Source of the DNA: Picocystis sp. L7
Taxonomy: Eukaryota; Chlorophyta; Picocystophyceae; Picocystales; Picocystaceae
Direction of reading: 5' to 3'
DNA: 64,000 nucleotides
Assembly (NCBI GenBank): GCA_020975725.1
Contig: QXJR01000009.1
Span: forward strand, 124,001-188,000
In this document: positions 40,143 through 49,538 of the stretch, in pieces
Position numbering within the stretch: position 1 is the first letter of the stretch
Layout: each line of letters opens with the position of its first letter
Notes under the pieces: model-generated
Told to the model about the DNA's origin: nothing
Database searches by the model: none
What the model saw: only the letters and a program-made list of their open reading frames with translations
Program-made: the position numbers and the translations under genes

Positions 40143-40430
40143 TCACTCGAGGAAGCTGGGCTTCTCCACTGGCGTCTTCAGTGTCACGTACGCTTTCTTC
40201 CAGTCCGGTCTTCTGTAGAACCCATACTTGTCCCTTTTCTTTTTCCCTTCGTAGACGATGGTATTGACCTTGGCTACGTCGAAGCCATAGACGCTCTCGA
40301 GGAACCGCCTGATGTCGAACTTCCCTATGTTTGGCACGGTTTTAAACACCAATTCGTACACTTTGTCGTCCTGTATCTTTAGAGCTCTAGGGATCAGTTT
40401 CAGCGGGAAGTTCGGGAACCAAATCTTCAT
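40143..40430 (-). CDS. MRPL23: mitochondrial ribosomal protein uL23m
   Basis: A 95-residue large-subunit protein near the peptide exit tunnel of the mitoribosome. MKIWFPNFPLKLIPRALK, then KFDIRRFLESVYGFDVAKVN and RPDWKKAYVTLK are the family's hallmark blocks, close to plant uL23m. The ATG at 40430 gives the family's usual length and start; the frame runs on to 40508 but adds a non-conserved Arg-rich stretch. It is convergent with the TPR gene. Confidence 0.92.
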   Translation of the reverse strand: MKIWFPNFPLKLIPRALKIQDDKVYELVFKTVPNIGKFDIRRFLESVYGFDVAKVNTIVYEGKKKRDKYGFYRRPDWKKAYVTLKTPVEKPSFLE

Positions 40431-41034
40431 CCGTCTTCTTCTTCTCCACGTCCCCGATTTCCAACCCTCTGCCGCGCTTTCTTCGTCGACGTTCCACCCT
40501 TTTTTCACGGTTTCTTCGCCTGCACCAGGATCTCCAGTCCACGGGTCCTTTCCGATCCCGAATCAAGGACTCTGGCTCGTCGCGACGGGCTGGTCTTCAC
40601 CGCAATGGCGTCGTCGAGGGTTTCGCGACCGACGCGATGGCGCTGATCCGAGTCGCGGTTAACTCGATGCTTAACTTGGGTCCGTTGCCTGGGGTCGACG
40701 AGAGGGGCGTTTCGATCCCCGTCTCGGATGCGGGCATTTCGACTCCCTTGGTCCTCCCACGGTGGGGCGGGGGTCGGTTCGAGCAGCAGCTTTCGTCTCG
40801 GGGTTTGAATCCCACCCCGTCCATGGGGCAGGACCCCCGTCCTCTGCGACACAAGCTCCATCCCGTCCATTCTCTGACACCCGGGTGGTCCCTCCGCCTC
40901 GGCAGCTCCGTCTCCCGCCGAGGACGGCCCCGGGTTCCGTTTCCCCCTCCGAGGGCGGGAAATCCCCGGGGGGAAATCCTCGGACCGAGCCCCCAGGGGT
41001 TAACTCGTTCGAAAACACGTGCTCGGAGCAGGCA
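40431..41034. promoter_or_regulatory. divergent promoter, uL23m / 3R-MYB
   Basis: About 600 bp, GC-rich. GGTTAACTCG occurs twice (40657-40666 and 40998-41007); the second copy is 28 bp before the MYB ATG. Related GGTTAACCTCG stands in the mS37/PWWP promoter. Long open frames here are not protein-like. Confidence 0.45.
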
Positions 41035-43292
41035 ATGGACGCGTGCGCGATGGCCACGAGGCCGCTCCACACGGCGATGGAGACGCACACCGGGAGCGAT
41101 TCGGCGGTCCAGCGCACGTCCGACAGCCAGGAAAAGACGCACCACCTGCCTCCCGTGGAAGGGTGCGGTTCGGACGGCGGACGGAAGCGAGACGGAGCGC
41201 AGCACGGAACGTCCAGGACGATGGCTGACGTCGGAACGATGGATCTGCAGGAACATCGGAAAACCCAAGCGGAGATCTTCCAAGGGAGGATGGACGGATA
41301 AAGAGGTGGGTGGGAGTGGAAACGATCACCGGATGGAAACCGTCGATGCGAAGAACCGTGCTGACGAACCACACGACACGAACGATAGGACGAAACGCTC
41401 CGAAGGGCCGTGCAACTCTACCAGGGAAAGAACTGGAAGAAAATCGCCGAGTTCTTCGACGATCGAACGGACGTACAGTGCCTCCATCGATGGCAAAAGG
41501 TGCTCAATCCCGAGCTCATCAAAGAACCGTGGACCGCAGAGGTGAGGAGGACGATGCGAAAGCAAGCGTCAACACCTGCGTAGTCCGCCTCCCAGATACT
41601 GGTACTGACGCGTGCAATCGGATGTCGGACCGTTCGGTGCAGGAGGACCGAAGGATCGTCGAGCTCGTGAAGGAATATGGGCCGAAGAAGTGGTCCCTCA
41701 TTGCAAGCAAACTGCCAGGACGTATAGGCAAGCAATGCCGAGAAAGGTGGCACAATCACCTTAATCCGGATATCAAACACGAAGCATGGAGCGTGGAAGA
41801 AGACTGCCAGCTGGTGCAAGCCCACCACGATATAGGAAACAGATGGGCAGAGCTCTCGAAGAGAATTCAAGGGCGGACAGACAATGCCATCAAGAACCAC
41901 TGGAACAGCACCCTTAAAAGGAAAGTAGAGAAGCTCAGGGCCGAAAGCAAAACAATCGACCAAATCTTGAAAGTGATCCGAGAGGAGCCTAGAAATATGA
42001 CCATGGTTTCCAAACCAGCTTCAGGAATGCTACTTACGAAAGCTGCTTCAACTGAGGTTCTGAAGCACGCCAGCGGAGCGTACCACAATCTAAAGGGTGG
42101 CAAGGTAAGCCAGTTGGCAAAACACCCAGCGATCAACAAAAAAGCCAACGAACAGCAGAAGAAAAAGCCACTGGCACGGGAGAAGTGCAAATCCGAGAAA
42201 GGGAAAAAGGATGCGACTTCGGTTGCATCTCATCAGCCTGGCATTCCTGGCAACGACCATGCAACCCTTCCTTTTGGTAACCTGGGTCTTCCGCCCAATT
42301 GGGAACCCATGTCCCCTCCGTTGGCTAGTGCATTCGCATCCCCATATCCCAATATGCCGGCCAGCTTTCGATCGGCAGAAGACTTGACCAAGCTCAGACA
42401 AGGTATGGCCGATAGAGACAATCTTGGCACGGCCACCCCACACTTTGACAGTGACATCATGCAGGAAATCTTGGACCTGGAATTCACTCCTGGGATATTG
42501 AGGGCAGCAATGAACAGCCCCCTTGGGATATCCCATGGTATGCTACCTCTTTCCTCGCCAGGGACTGCCAAATTTGGTTCGCCAAGAAGTCCGCAATCTA
42601 GGTTGAAAGAAGCAGCTCAGTCCTTTGGAGCTACCCCATCCATTGTCAGGCGCCACAGGACAAGACCCTGCACGGAGGGAAGCACGCCCAACCCTAGGGG
42701 CAGCGATCTCGCCAAAGCACTTTTTGCTTCTCCACGAACAGCAATGCAATCGAAAGTACAAGCAGAGAAAGAACCATGCACTTCTGGTCGTCGAACTGTG
42801 GATTACATTTGGGACAAGGACACACCCACAGGGACCTTGGATCTCAGTTTGTTGTGTTCACCGCCAACGCTTTTAAATGGTACTCCATGGGCTTTAGAAA
42901 AGACGGTTCCGGGCATGACCTCTGGGATTTTCTCGGAGGGTCACCTGGCCCAGATACCCATCCCCCCACAGATGCAGGAGTGGAGGGGAAGTCGAAAGCA
43001 CCTAGGCACAAGCACTACCCCGGCACGTACTGAAGCACAGCCCAACAGTCTATCAAACCTTGCTGGAGAGCATGCGAGCAAGAAGCAGAGAACGGAGTTA
43101 CCTCACAGCAACACCCTCTCGGCTCATAGGTTAGATTACTCGGTAGAAGCAAACAAAGAGAATGCAGGAAAATGTGCCGTGAAAGGGCCAGATCAGCTGT
43201 TTGGCAAGCAGGGCGTCGACGAGGCCCATTGCAAAGTCGGGGATGATCAGAAAAGAGTAGCATCGGGCAACGTCTTGCAACAACTTAATTGA
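41035..43292 (+). CDS. MYB3R: three-repeat (R1R2R3) MYB transcription factor, four exons
   Basis: A 661-residue plant/animal-type 3R-MYB; in plants this class controls G2/M genes. Exons are 41035-41162, 41251-41305, 41389-41541 and 41643-43292. Introns of 88, 83 and 101 bp start GTGCGG, GTGGGT and GTGAGG, each carries CTGAC and ends CAG, TAG and CAG; phases fit. R1 is SKGGWTDKE joined to [21 protein letters not shown]2 is KEPWTAE joined to [21 protein letters not shown]3 is [20 protein letters not shown]. All key tryptophans are present. The C-terminal half is low-complexity with a [17 protein letters not shown] segment resembling conserved 3R-MYB C-terminal motifs. Read as one frame, R1 and part of R2 would be lost. 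Confidence 0.9.
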
Positions 43293-43306
43293 TAGTCACC
43301 TTTATT

Positions 43307-44290
43307 TCATCCATCAAAGCCGATATCTTTCAACACTCCTTCTGAATCATTTATTCCGTAAGCTATGCAGTAGTGTCCCATGATAAGTTGCCATTCCTCC
43401 AATTCGTCCAGTATTTCTAGCCTTTCAATCCTCGCGCGTTCAGTTGGGTCTACACTTGCATACATGTTGTTCATGTCGGCTGCTTGTGCCCTCGCATATC
43501 CTGCTGCGCAGAGTCTTCCCCGGTAGGAGTCTGCCGTGGGCGATGCTATCAGTCCAGGCAAAGGTATACCTCGTTTTTCTAGGTTGTATATCATCTGTTG
43601 TCCGAAGGGATCGTTGCCGTTGATCATATCGTACAACAAGAAGGCGTTGCATGGGAAGGTCTCCACGGCCCATTTCATGAGCGCCAAACTGTCCTCCGGT
43701 TCCACATACACCAACACGCATTCGGCCAGCACCAGGGTTGGCACGGTGGTGTCAACACCGGCCTCTGTCAGTACATCGTTCAATTGGTCGATGTTTCGGA
43801 GGTCGGCGGGCAGCAGGCAGTAATTGTGGCTGCTCACCCTTCCCCGATTCGCATCGACTTGCGTCTCTTCTCCCAGCACCCGCATCATGTCTTCGCACCC
43901 ACGTATGACGGAGGCTTTCTTCGTCGCCGTCTCGTGGAAGTCGACCTCGACATATTTGTCCACGTGCACTCCATCCTTCTGCAGCACGAAGTAGGACGTA
44001 TCGTATCCCGCGCCGAGCGAGACCACTTGTCTCTGCTTTCGTCCCTTTTCACGCTTGTCCTGGTCCAGGAACGCACGCACGATCCTTTGCAGCAAGTGCA
44101 CGCGTGCGAAGTACCCTCGATTGATGAGTGGCGGTCTCGGCACGACGCGGCGCACGAAGTGTTGTGCGAAAGGATCCTTCAAGTATCCACGTGCTACGCA
44201 GGACGCCTTGCTCGCACTTGCGTCGTCGTTGGTGCCACGCACGGCCAGGTCCGAGCACGGATGTCTACCACCTCCACGTTTCGGTTCCAT
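43307..44290 (-). CDS. LCMT1: leucine carboxyl methyltransferase (PP2A methyltransferase)
   Basis: A 327-residue SAM-dependent enzyme that methylates the C-terminal leucine of the PP2A catalytic subunit and so controls B-subunit binding. Family motifs are DPFAQHFVRR, RPPLINRGYFARVHLLQRIV, the SAM-binding SLGAGYDTSYF, HNYCLLPADLRNI, LAECVLVYVEPEDSLALMKW and the C-terminal EEWQLIMGHYCIAYG. ATG 44290 gives the family length. Only 14 bp separate its stop from the 3R-MYB stop, so the mRNAs must overlap. Confidence 0.94.
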   Translation of the reverse strand: MEPKRGGGRHPCSDLAVRGTNDDASASKASCVARGYLKDPFAQHFVRRVVPRPPLINRGYFARVHLLQRIVRAFLDQDKREKGRKQRQVVSLGAGYDTSYFVLQKDGVHVDKYVEVDFHETATKKASVIRGCEDMMRVLGEETQVDANRGRVSSHNYCLLPADLRNIDQLNDVLTEAGVDTTVPTLVLAECVLVYVEPEDSLALMKWAVETFPCNAFLLYDMINGNDPFGQQMIYNLEKRGIPLPGLIASPTADSYRGRLCAAGYARAQAADMNNMYASVDPTERARIERLEILDELEEWQLIMGHYCIAYGINDSEGVLKDIGFDG

Positions 44291-44620
44291 GTTCACTCCT
44301 TCGGCTGCACCTTCGTCCCACGCGGCCGCATTCGTCGCCTTTTCCTCGCCGAAGAGGTCGGCTCGCTTCGCTTCCACTCCTGCCTCGATCTCTTTGCTCT
44401 TCCAACCCGTCTCTCCCATTGGTTCGAAAGGGAGAGGGACGGGTTCGAAAGGGAGAGGTGGACCCCATCGGTTCGAAAAGGAGGGGATGGACGGGTTGGA
44501 AAGGGAGAAGGATGGGTGGGAAAAGGGAGAGACGTGCCCGAAGGAAAGGAGGTCGAAGGTGGTGGAAGAGAACCGAGGTGTGGGTCGAGAAACGTTGTGA
44601 CGTGGTTGTGACGTGTGGAC
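44291..44620. promoter_or_regulatory. divergent promoter, LCMT1 / WD40 gene, with GGTTCGAAAGGGAGAGG repeats
   Basis: Between about 44,420 and 44,550 the word GGTTCGAAAGGGAGAGG recurs three to five times with small changes (first copies at 44421 and 44442, a variant at 44470). It is the densest cluster of the TTCGAA promoter motif in the window. No gene seen. Confidence 0.5.
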
Positions 44621-45724
44621 ATGGAGGCGTGGGAGGCGCATTGGAAGCAGTTGCGCCTGCGCACGGTGGTGAAAGAAAGCCATGGACGTCCCGTGGCACA
44701 GATGGCCTACGCAAAAGGATCGTGCAGCAATCTGGTCGCCGTCGTCGGGGGAGACCAAGCCAATATATACGACGACCGACACTTCGGACGCCACCTCGAC
44801 GTCGTTGCACAATACGTGCACGTGAAGACGAAACACGTGCCAGGAGGGGAACTGAAATGCTGCTGCTTCGTCGTGTGCACCAAAAAAGAATCCGGAAAGC
44901 ATCCCTACGGCGACGTTCGGCTGGCAGTAGGAGGTGAAGATGGTTCCGTCTCCATCCTCAGTTTGGTGGAGGGAAAAGTCCTGCACATCTTGAAAAAACA
45001 TCGAAAACCGGTGGTGGCCGTCGCAGCCGACGCGAGTGTGCCGGGAGAGATTGTTTCGCTAGCGAACGATGGGATGCTCTGCCATTGGGATGCAGAACAT
45101 GGCACCCTGCTGCATACAGTTGAAGGGAAAAACGCCACCAGTGTGGCCATCGAACCGGCGACAGGCAAAGGCATACTTGCGTTGGTCACCGGACACAAAA
45201 CAGGGCAAATAAAACGGTGGATCTTGCACAATTCCAAAGATTTTCCGCAGAGAAAGCGTGCAAGATTGATGGATGATCTTCCTCTACATGGTCACTCGAA
45301 AATGGTGGACTGCCTTGCGTTTCTATCAGGGAACCGCATGGCGAGCAAATCAACCGATGGGAAAGTGATCATCTGGAACTATGAGTTGATGGAGCAAGTA
45401 TGCGCTTGGCAGGTGCGTGTTGCTGGGAGCGAGGTCAATCTCGGCCACTTTGGTCCCACTGGAGACGGCTCCTACATTGCAACGGGCGCGGGGGACGGAC
45501 ATGTGCACATTCACTGCACTTTTACGGGAAAGAATCTGACCACGCTGTCCCCAGTGAAAGTCAGTGGCCCAGTCACATGCTGCATCATCTCTGCAGATTA
45601 CAATCACGTATTGGCATCGCTGGGTGCAGGCTTCATTTTCAGGTTTGAGCACAGGGAATCAGGGGAGGGATGCAATCTTGTGGCGGACACGAAGACAATG
45701 ACCAAGGAAGTGACGGTGGACTGA
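44621..45724 (+). CDS. WD40-repeat protein
   Basis: A 367-residue beta-propeller scaffold. WD-like blades are seen as DVRLAVGGEDGSVSILSL, PGEIVSLANDGMLCHWDAEH, TGHKTGQIKRWIL, GHSKMVDCLAFLSGNRMASK with DGKVIIWNYEL, and YIATGAGDGHVHIHCTF. The pattern recalls WD proteins of chromatin or ORC-associated type, but I cannot name the orthologue. The open frame begins with GTG at 44615; the first ATG is 44621. No signal peptide or membrane segment. It is convergent with the ankyrin-FabD gene. Confidence 0.82.
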   Translation: MEAWEAHWKQLRLRTVVKESHGRPVAQMAYAKGSCSNLVAVVGGDQANIYDDRHFGRHLDVVAQYVHVKTKHVPGGELKCCCFVVCTKKESGKHPYGDVRLAVGGEDGSVSILSLVEGKVLHILKKHRKPVVAVAADASVPGEIVSLANDGMLCHWDAEHGTLLHTVEGKNATSVAIEPATGKGILALVTGHKTGQIKRWILHNSKDFPQRKRARLMDDLPLHGHSKMVDCLAFLSGNRMASKSTDGKVIIWNYELMEQVCAWQVRVAGSEVNLGHFGPTGDGSYIATGAGDGHVHIHCTFTGKNLTTLSPVKVSGPVTCCIISADYNHVLASLGAGFIFRFEHRESGEGCNLVADTKTMTKEVTVD

Positions 45725-45899
45725 AGTTGCTGGCGAGAACGAGGGAAATATGTGATTAAACGATCGGAATCGACCAGTAATCCAAATGTATGGGCGACGA
45801 GAAACGTGCTGCAATTGGTCGCAGTTGGTGTGTCCTCGGTTGGAGTCATCCGTTACAACTCAGCGGAACCATGTGCAGTGCTCTGCCAGGGTCGGGTCT

Positions 45900-47516
45900 T
45901 CATGGTTGGACATTCTTAAAGGCTTTCCACACGTTTGCATCCATGCGCTTGCACATGGCCTTGAGCTGCTGACCAGGGCCAAGCTCGAACATCTGGTTCT
46001 TCCCTGAACCAATCATTGTCTTCATGGTTTGCTCCCATTGTACAGGCTCGCAGAGCTGACGTTTAAGAAGGGCGGCCACCTGGCTTGGATCCCCAAAAGG
46101 CTTGGCAGTTACGTTAGAATAAACTGTGATTTTAGGCTCCTTGAATTGCACATCAGCCAAGGCAGCAGCAAGCTTTTCTGATGCTGGCTCCATGAGCTTC
46201 GTATGGAAAGCGCCGGAAACAGCTACCTGGACTGCTTTGAGGGCCCCCTTTGCTGTGGCCATTTTGGCAGCTTCTTCCAATGCTTTCTTATGCCCAGAGA
46301 TGACACGGCCTTGGGGAAAGAGGTAGTTGGCAGGTTGGATGACTGTGTCAGCTCCCATTTTCTTCTTGACATCACTGCAAATCAAATTGATGTCCGAGTC
46401 ATTCAGACCGACAACGCTCAACATCCCATGGGGTTCTCCCATTTGAGCTGCCTCTGCCATGCTCTCAGCACGGACTTTCACGAGCTTCATCCCTTCCTCA
46501 AACGTCATGTATCCTCCGAAGCAGAGTGCAGTGTACTCTCCAAGCGAGAGTCCTGCCGTGACGGAGCATCCGTCGATCGCAGCTGGGTTCTCTGCTCGCA
46601 ACACTTCTATAGCTGCTAGTCCTCCAACGAAAAGGGCCGGTTGTGAGTATATGGTGTTATCCAGGTCTTCCTTGGGTCCCTTGAGACACTTCTCCAGGAG
46701 ATTGTACCCAAGGATTTCTTCAGCTTTGGCGAGCATCTCCTTGACGGCCGGAATGTCCTTTGCCTTCTCGAGCATTCCAACAGCCTGGGAGCCTTGTCCT
46801 GGAAACAGGAAGGCAATGGGGGTATCCAATGCGAGTTTATCGAGATCCACTGCATTTCCAGCTCTTGCAGCTCGGCGAGCCTTGCGTTCCTCTTTCTCTT
46901 TCCGAAGTTTCTCCGCCTCTTTCTTGCGTTTGATTTCCTCCGGATAGGGGTGTTTGTAGTTCTTGTCCCATGTTTTGATTGCGTCGATCCCGTAATCATA
47001 AAGAGCCCACCAATCTCCGATGTCTGGATGTGGTTCTTTTTCCTTGGGCACGCCCGCGTATTTCTTCTCGAGCGCATAGATTTTGTTGCGAATGCTCTCG
47101 TCTTCGGGGGCGACTTCTACGGGTGTTTTCCTTCCTGGGTTGAGGTATGGATCCCAGTCGTCTGCCTGGATGCTTGGATCTGCTCCTCGACTGAGCAGGT
47201 ACTCGTAGATTTCGAGGTATCCATCGTATTGTGCCAAGTAGGCAGCCCTGTGCAGGGCAGTCATGCCCCTGGAATCCTTCTGGTTGACTTGTCCTCTGTT
47301 GTTGAGGATGTGATGCAGCATGTCCAGTTGCCTGTAGGTGGTGGCAAAATGGATGGGTGCACCTGCACCGTTGTCTTGCGTCCAGAAGTACGGATCCACT
47401 TCCATGATCTTCGCCAGCTGCTCTGGATCTCCCAATCGCACGCAGCTGTAGAAGGCGAACGGGGGATACTTCGGCTGGGGAGGATACCTCCCCGTCGCCG
47501 TCATGTCACGTGGCAT
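45900..47516 (-). CDS. ankyrin-repeat / malonyl-CoA:ACP transacylase (FabD) fusion
   Basis: 538 residues. Residues about 15-120 are ankyrin-like (LGDPEQLAKIMEVDP, NGAGAPIHFATTYRQLDML, GMTALHRAAYLAQYDGYLEI). A conserved linker (PHPDIGDWWALYDYG) and a charged Lys/Glu/Arg segment follow. From about 230 comes a full malonyltransferase: PGQGSQ, the nucleophile serine S324 in GLSLGEY, and the partner histidine H438 in SGAFHT. The enzyme loads malonate on ACP for fatty-acid synthesis, a plastid pathway in algae. No transit peptide precedes the ankyrin part from ATG 47516, which is odd unless an upstream exon was missed. Both halves are in one frame, so the fusion is real in the DNA. Confidence 0.88.
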   Translation of the reverse strand: MPRDMTATGRYPPQPKYPPFAFYSCVRLGDPEQLAKIMEVDPYFWTQDNGAGAPIHFATTYRQLDMLHHILNNRGQVNQKDSRGMTALHRAAYLAQYDGYLEIYEYLLSRGADPSIQADDWDPYLNPGRKTPVEVAPEDESIRNKIYALEKKYAGVPKEKEPHPDIGDWWALYDYGIDAIKTWDKNYKHPYPEEIKRKKEAEKLRKEKEERKARRAARAGNAVDLDKLALDTPIAFLFPGQGSQAVGMLEKAKDIPAVKEMLAKAEEILGYNLLEKCLKGPKEDLDNTIYSQPALFVGGLAAIEVLRAENPAAIDGCSVTAGLSLGEYTALCFGGYMTFEEGMKLVKVRAESMAEAAQMGEPHGMLSVVGLNDSDINLICSDVKKKMGADTVIQPANYLFPQGRVISGHKKALEEAAKMATAKGALKAVQVAVSGAFHTKLMEPASEKLAAALADVQFKEPKITVYSNVTAKPFGDPSQVAALLKRQLCEPVQWEQTMKTMIGSGKNQMFELGPGQQLKAMCKRMDANVWKAFKNVQP

Positions 47517-48129
47517 CTTGTTGCTGCTCGGCTCTCGCACAATCCGAGGTGCGATCGACGTGCAATGCGACGTGAGGAGGCGCACTTCGAGGTCGAAGTG
47601 GACGATGTCCAGCAGCGAAAACCCATCGAGGAGAGGAAGAGGCCCGATCCACCGAACGTAACGCACGAAGAAGGAGAACATGGACCGCGGAGGACGTGGG
47701 AGGGCAGAACCGGGTCCTCGAAGGACGCGGGAGGGACGGGCACCGGCATTCGAATCGACGCGGGGTGAGAATATTCGGGAGGGGTGGAGTTGCCAGGGAA
47801 ACGAATATTCGTGGGAGGGGGGTCCAGCGGACCCCCCTCTCGCACTCCGAGTCGGATTCACATGGCCAAGTGGATTGGACGTGATGAATACTGGATCCAT
47901 GTCTCCCTGTGCCTGAGGAAACGATACGAAAACCCTTGTGAACAAGTGTGCCCTGAATGCATGCATCCAACAAATGGAAGCCAGTGCCCTCGGGATGGGA
48001 AAAACACATGTGAGCGTGCTCGTGCCTCAAAGGGACAGACCCTGGACGCCGATGCCTGATGCTCCGATGGTGGACAAATCAGCTTGTCAGCTGCCTTGAA
48101 ATTCTGCGTTCACGTCCCAACAGCTCAAC
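47517..48129. other. upstream region of the ankyrin-FabD gene and 3' region of the RMND1-like gene
   Basis: About 610 bp between two minus-strand genes. GAATATTCG occurs twice near 47,767 and 47,804. A missed 5' exon with a transit peptide for the FabD fusion could lie here, but I found no convincing one. Confidence 0.4.
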
Positions 48130-49263
48130 TCAAGGCAACCCAGGAGCACGCGTCATCAGGTCGTAGATGCTCACGCATATCTCCCCTGAGATAAGGATGA
48201 TGATGATCCATTCCAACGTATCTGACTTGCGATTCTGGAGCACTTCAAGGAAAAACTTGATGTTGTTCTGGACCAGATTGAGCTTCAGGTCCAGGGTCTC
48301 AAAGCGCTCTTCAATCTCAAACTCCTGACGCAAACCTTCCCAAATCTTCCCGTACTGGGCGTACCGCCATGCTGGGTCCGACCTCTCCAACAACCTCAAC
48401 TTCGTGATGACGTCTGTGAGCGTGGTGTTGTTCGTTGCAATCAGCTGGAAGAGCTTCTTCTTCTTGATGGTCAGATCTCCTGTCTTCTCCATCATCTGGT
48501 TGAGGCTGGAAAACACATCCAACATGGAGTCCACCTGTCCGGAATAATGGTCCAGAGCCACCGTGTGAGCCAGAACCGTGGACATTACTCTGATGTTGTT
48601 TATGTCCAGTCTCTTCAAGAGCAAGTGATCCTGCTCGAAAGTGCTCCAGCCTTCCAGGGCCGAGCGCACGACCACGCCGTATTCCTCGACCCGTGGTATC
48701 TTGCTCTTTCCTTTCGTGTGCTTACTTGCCATTTCCAAGTACTTGTCTCGCTTGGTGCTGTCCAAATTGAAGAAGACAACCGAGCCATACTTGAAGGCCA
48801 CCATGTAACATTCAGAGAAGGGCACGTCGTTCGTCCGTCCGGGCTCCGGTTTCTTCATCAGGGAAATGATCAAGCTGTCTTTCTGGGACAGATGGGGTCG
48901 GTTGGGGAATTCCTTCCCCAGCTCTTCTAGATCAATCCTTCTGCCCAGATGGAATGCATTCACTGGCAGGTATCGATCCACGGCAACGTGGCTCGTTGTT
49001 GTGCCTTCCGACGTCTCCCTGCCGAACCTGTCGGATTCTTGCTGCTCGTAATCCTTCTGCTGCTCGGGAATGGGAGGAGAAGCGTGCCATCGCGAACCGA
49101 ATGGCGCTGCAGGTGCGAACAAACGAGACACATCCGTCCTGTTGGTCCAACCGAGGGTCCGTTGGCGCGTCACGAAGGCAGCCAACGCTCCTCCCTTGGA
49201 CGGTAGACCACCGCACAGGTTCCATGCGTTCCTGAAGGCCGTCCAGGCGCCGCGTTTCGCCAT
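48130..49263 (-). CDS. RMND1: RMND1/DUF155-family mitochondrial protein
   Basis: 377 residues. In yeast, animals and plants this family is a mitochondrial inner-membrane protein needed for organelle translation or cell growth. The first 60 residues are Arg/Ala-rich presequence. The domain shows FSECYMVAFKYGSVVFFNL, VVRSALEGWSTFEQDHLLLKRLDINNIRVMSTVLAHTVALDHY, and a C-terminal FFLEVLQNRKSDTLEWIIII before a single membrane helix (EWIIIILISGEICVSIYDL). ATG 49263 is the best start; the frame is open to 49440. It is divergent from the DHHC gene. Confidence 0.9.
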   Translation of the reverse strand: MAKRGAWTAFRNAWNLCGGLPSKGGALAAFVTRQRTLGWTNRTDVSRLFAPAAPFGSRWHASPPIPEQQKDYEQQESDRFGRETSEGTTTSHVAVDRYLPVNAFHLGRRIDLEELGKEFPNRPHLSQKDSLIISLMKKPEPGRTNDVPFSECYMVAFKYGSVVFFNLDSTKRDKYLEMASKHTKGKSKIPRVEEYGVVVRSALEGWSTFEQDHLLLKRLDINNIRVMSTVLAHTVALDHYSGQVDSMLDVFSSLNQMMEKTGDLTIKKKKLFQLIATNNTTLTDVITKLRLLERSDPAWRYAQYGKIWEGLRQEFEIEERFETLDLKLNLVQNNIKFFLEVLQNRKSDTLEWIIIILISGEICVSIYDLMTRAPGLP

Positions 49264-49484
49264 CCAAGCCGCTTTCCTTCCGTGGAAATGGCGGCGCTTC
49301 GCGTTGCGCCTCGAATGCCTGCTTCGATCCACACCCTTCCAATGCCAAGGGATTCGACCCCAACGAACCTCCCTTCTAATCGGCACCGAAACACCCTTTC
49401 CCCAAGGAAGTCCCTTTCCGACACGACCCCATCCATCCATCCATCCATCGATACCTCGACGGGCGAATGCCCCATAGATCGCGA

Positions 49485-49493
49485 TATATTATC
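49485..49493 (+). promoter_or_regulatory. TATA-like element TATATTATC before the DHHC gene
   Basis: Same 9-mer as in the HCAR promoter, flanked by ATCGAT words. It sits 46 bp before ATG 49539, which favours that start over the in-frame ATG at 49467. Confidence 0.4.
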
Positions 49494-49538
49494 GATATCT
49501 CTGTCGGGAAGATCTCGATGGGAGGACGAGGACGAGCG

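Noticed and set aside
41310-43292. MYB gene as a single-exon R2R3 protein
   Set aside because: R1 and the start of R2 are present in other frames and join through three introns with matching phases.
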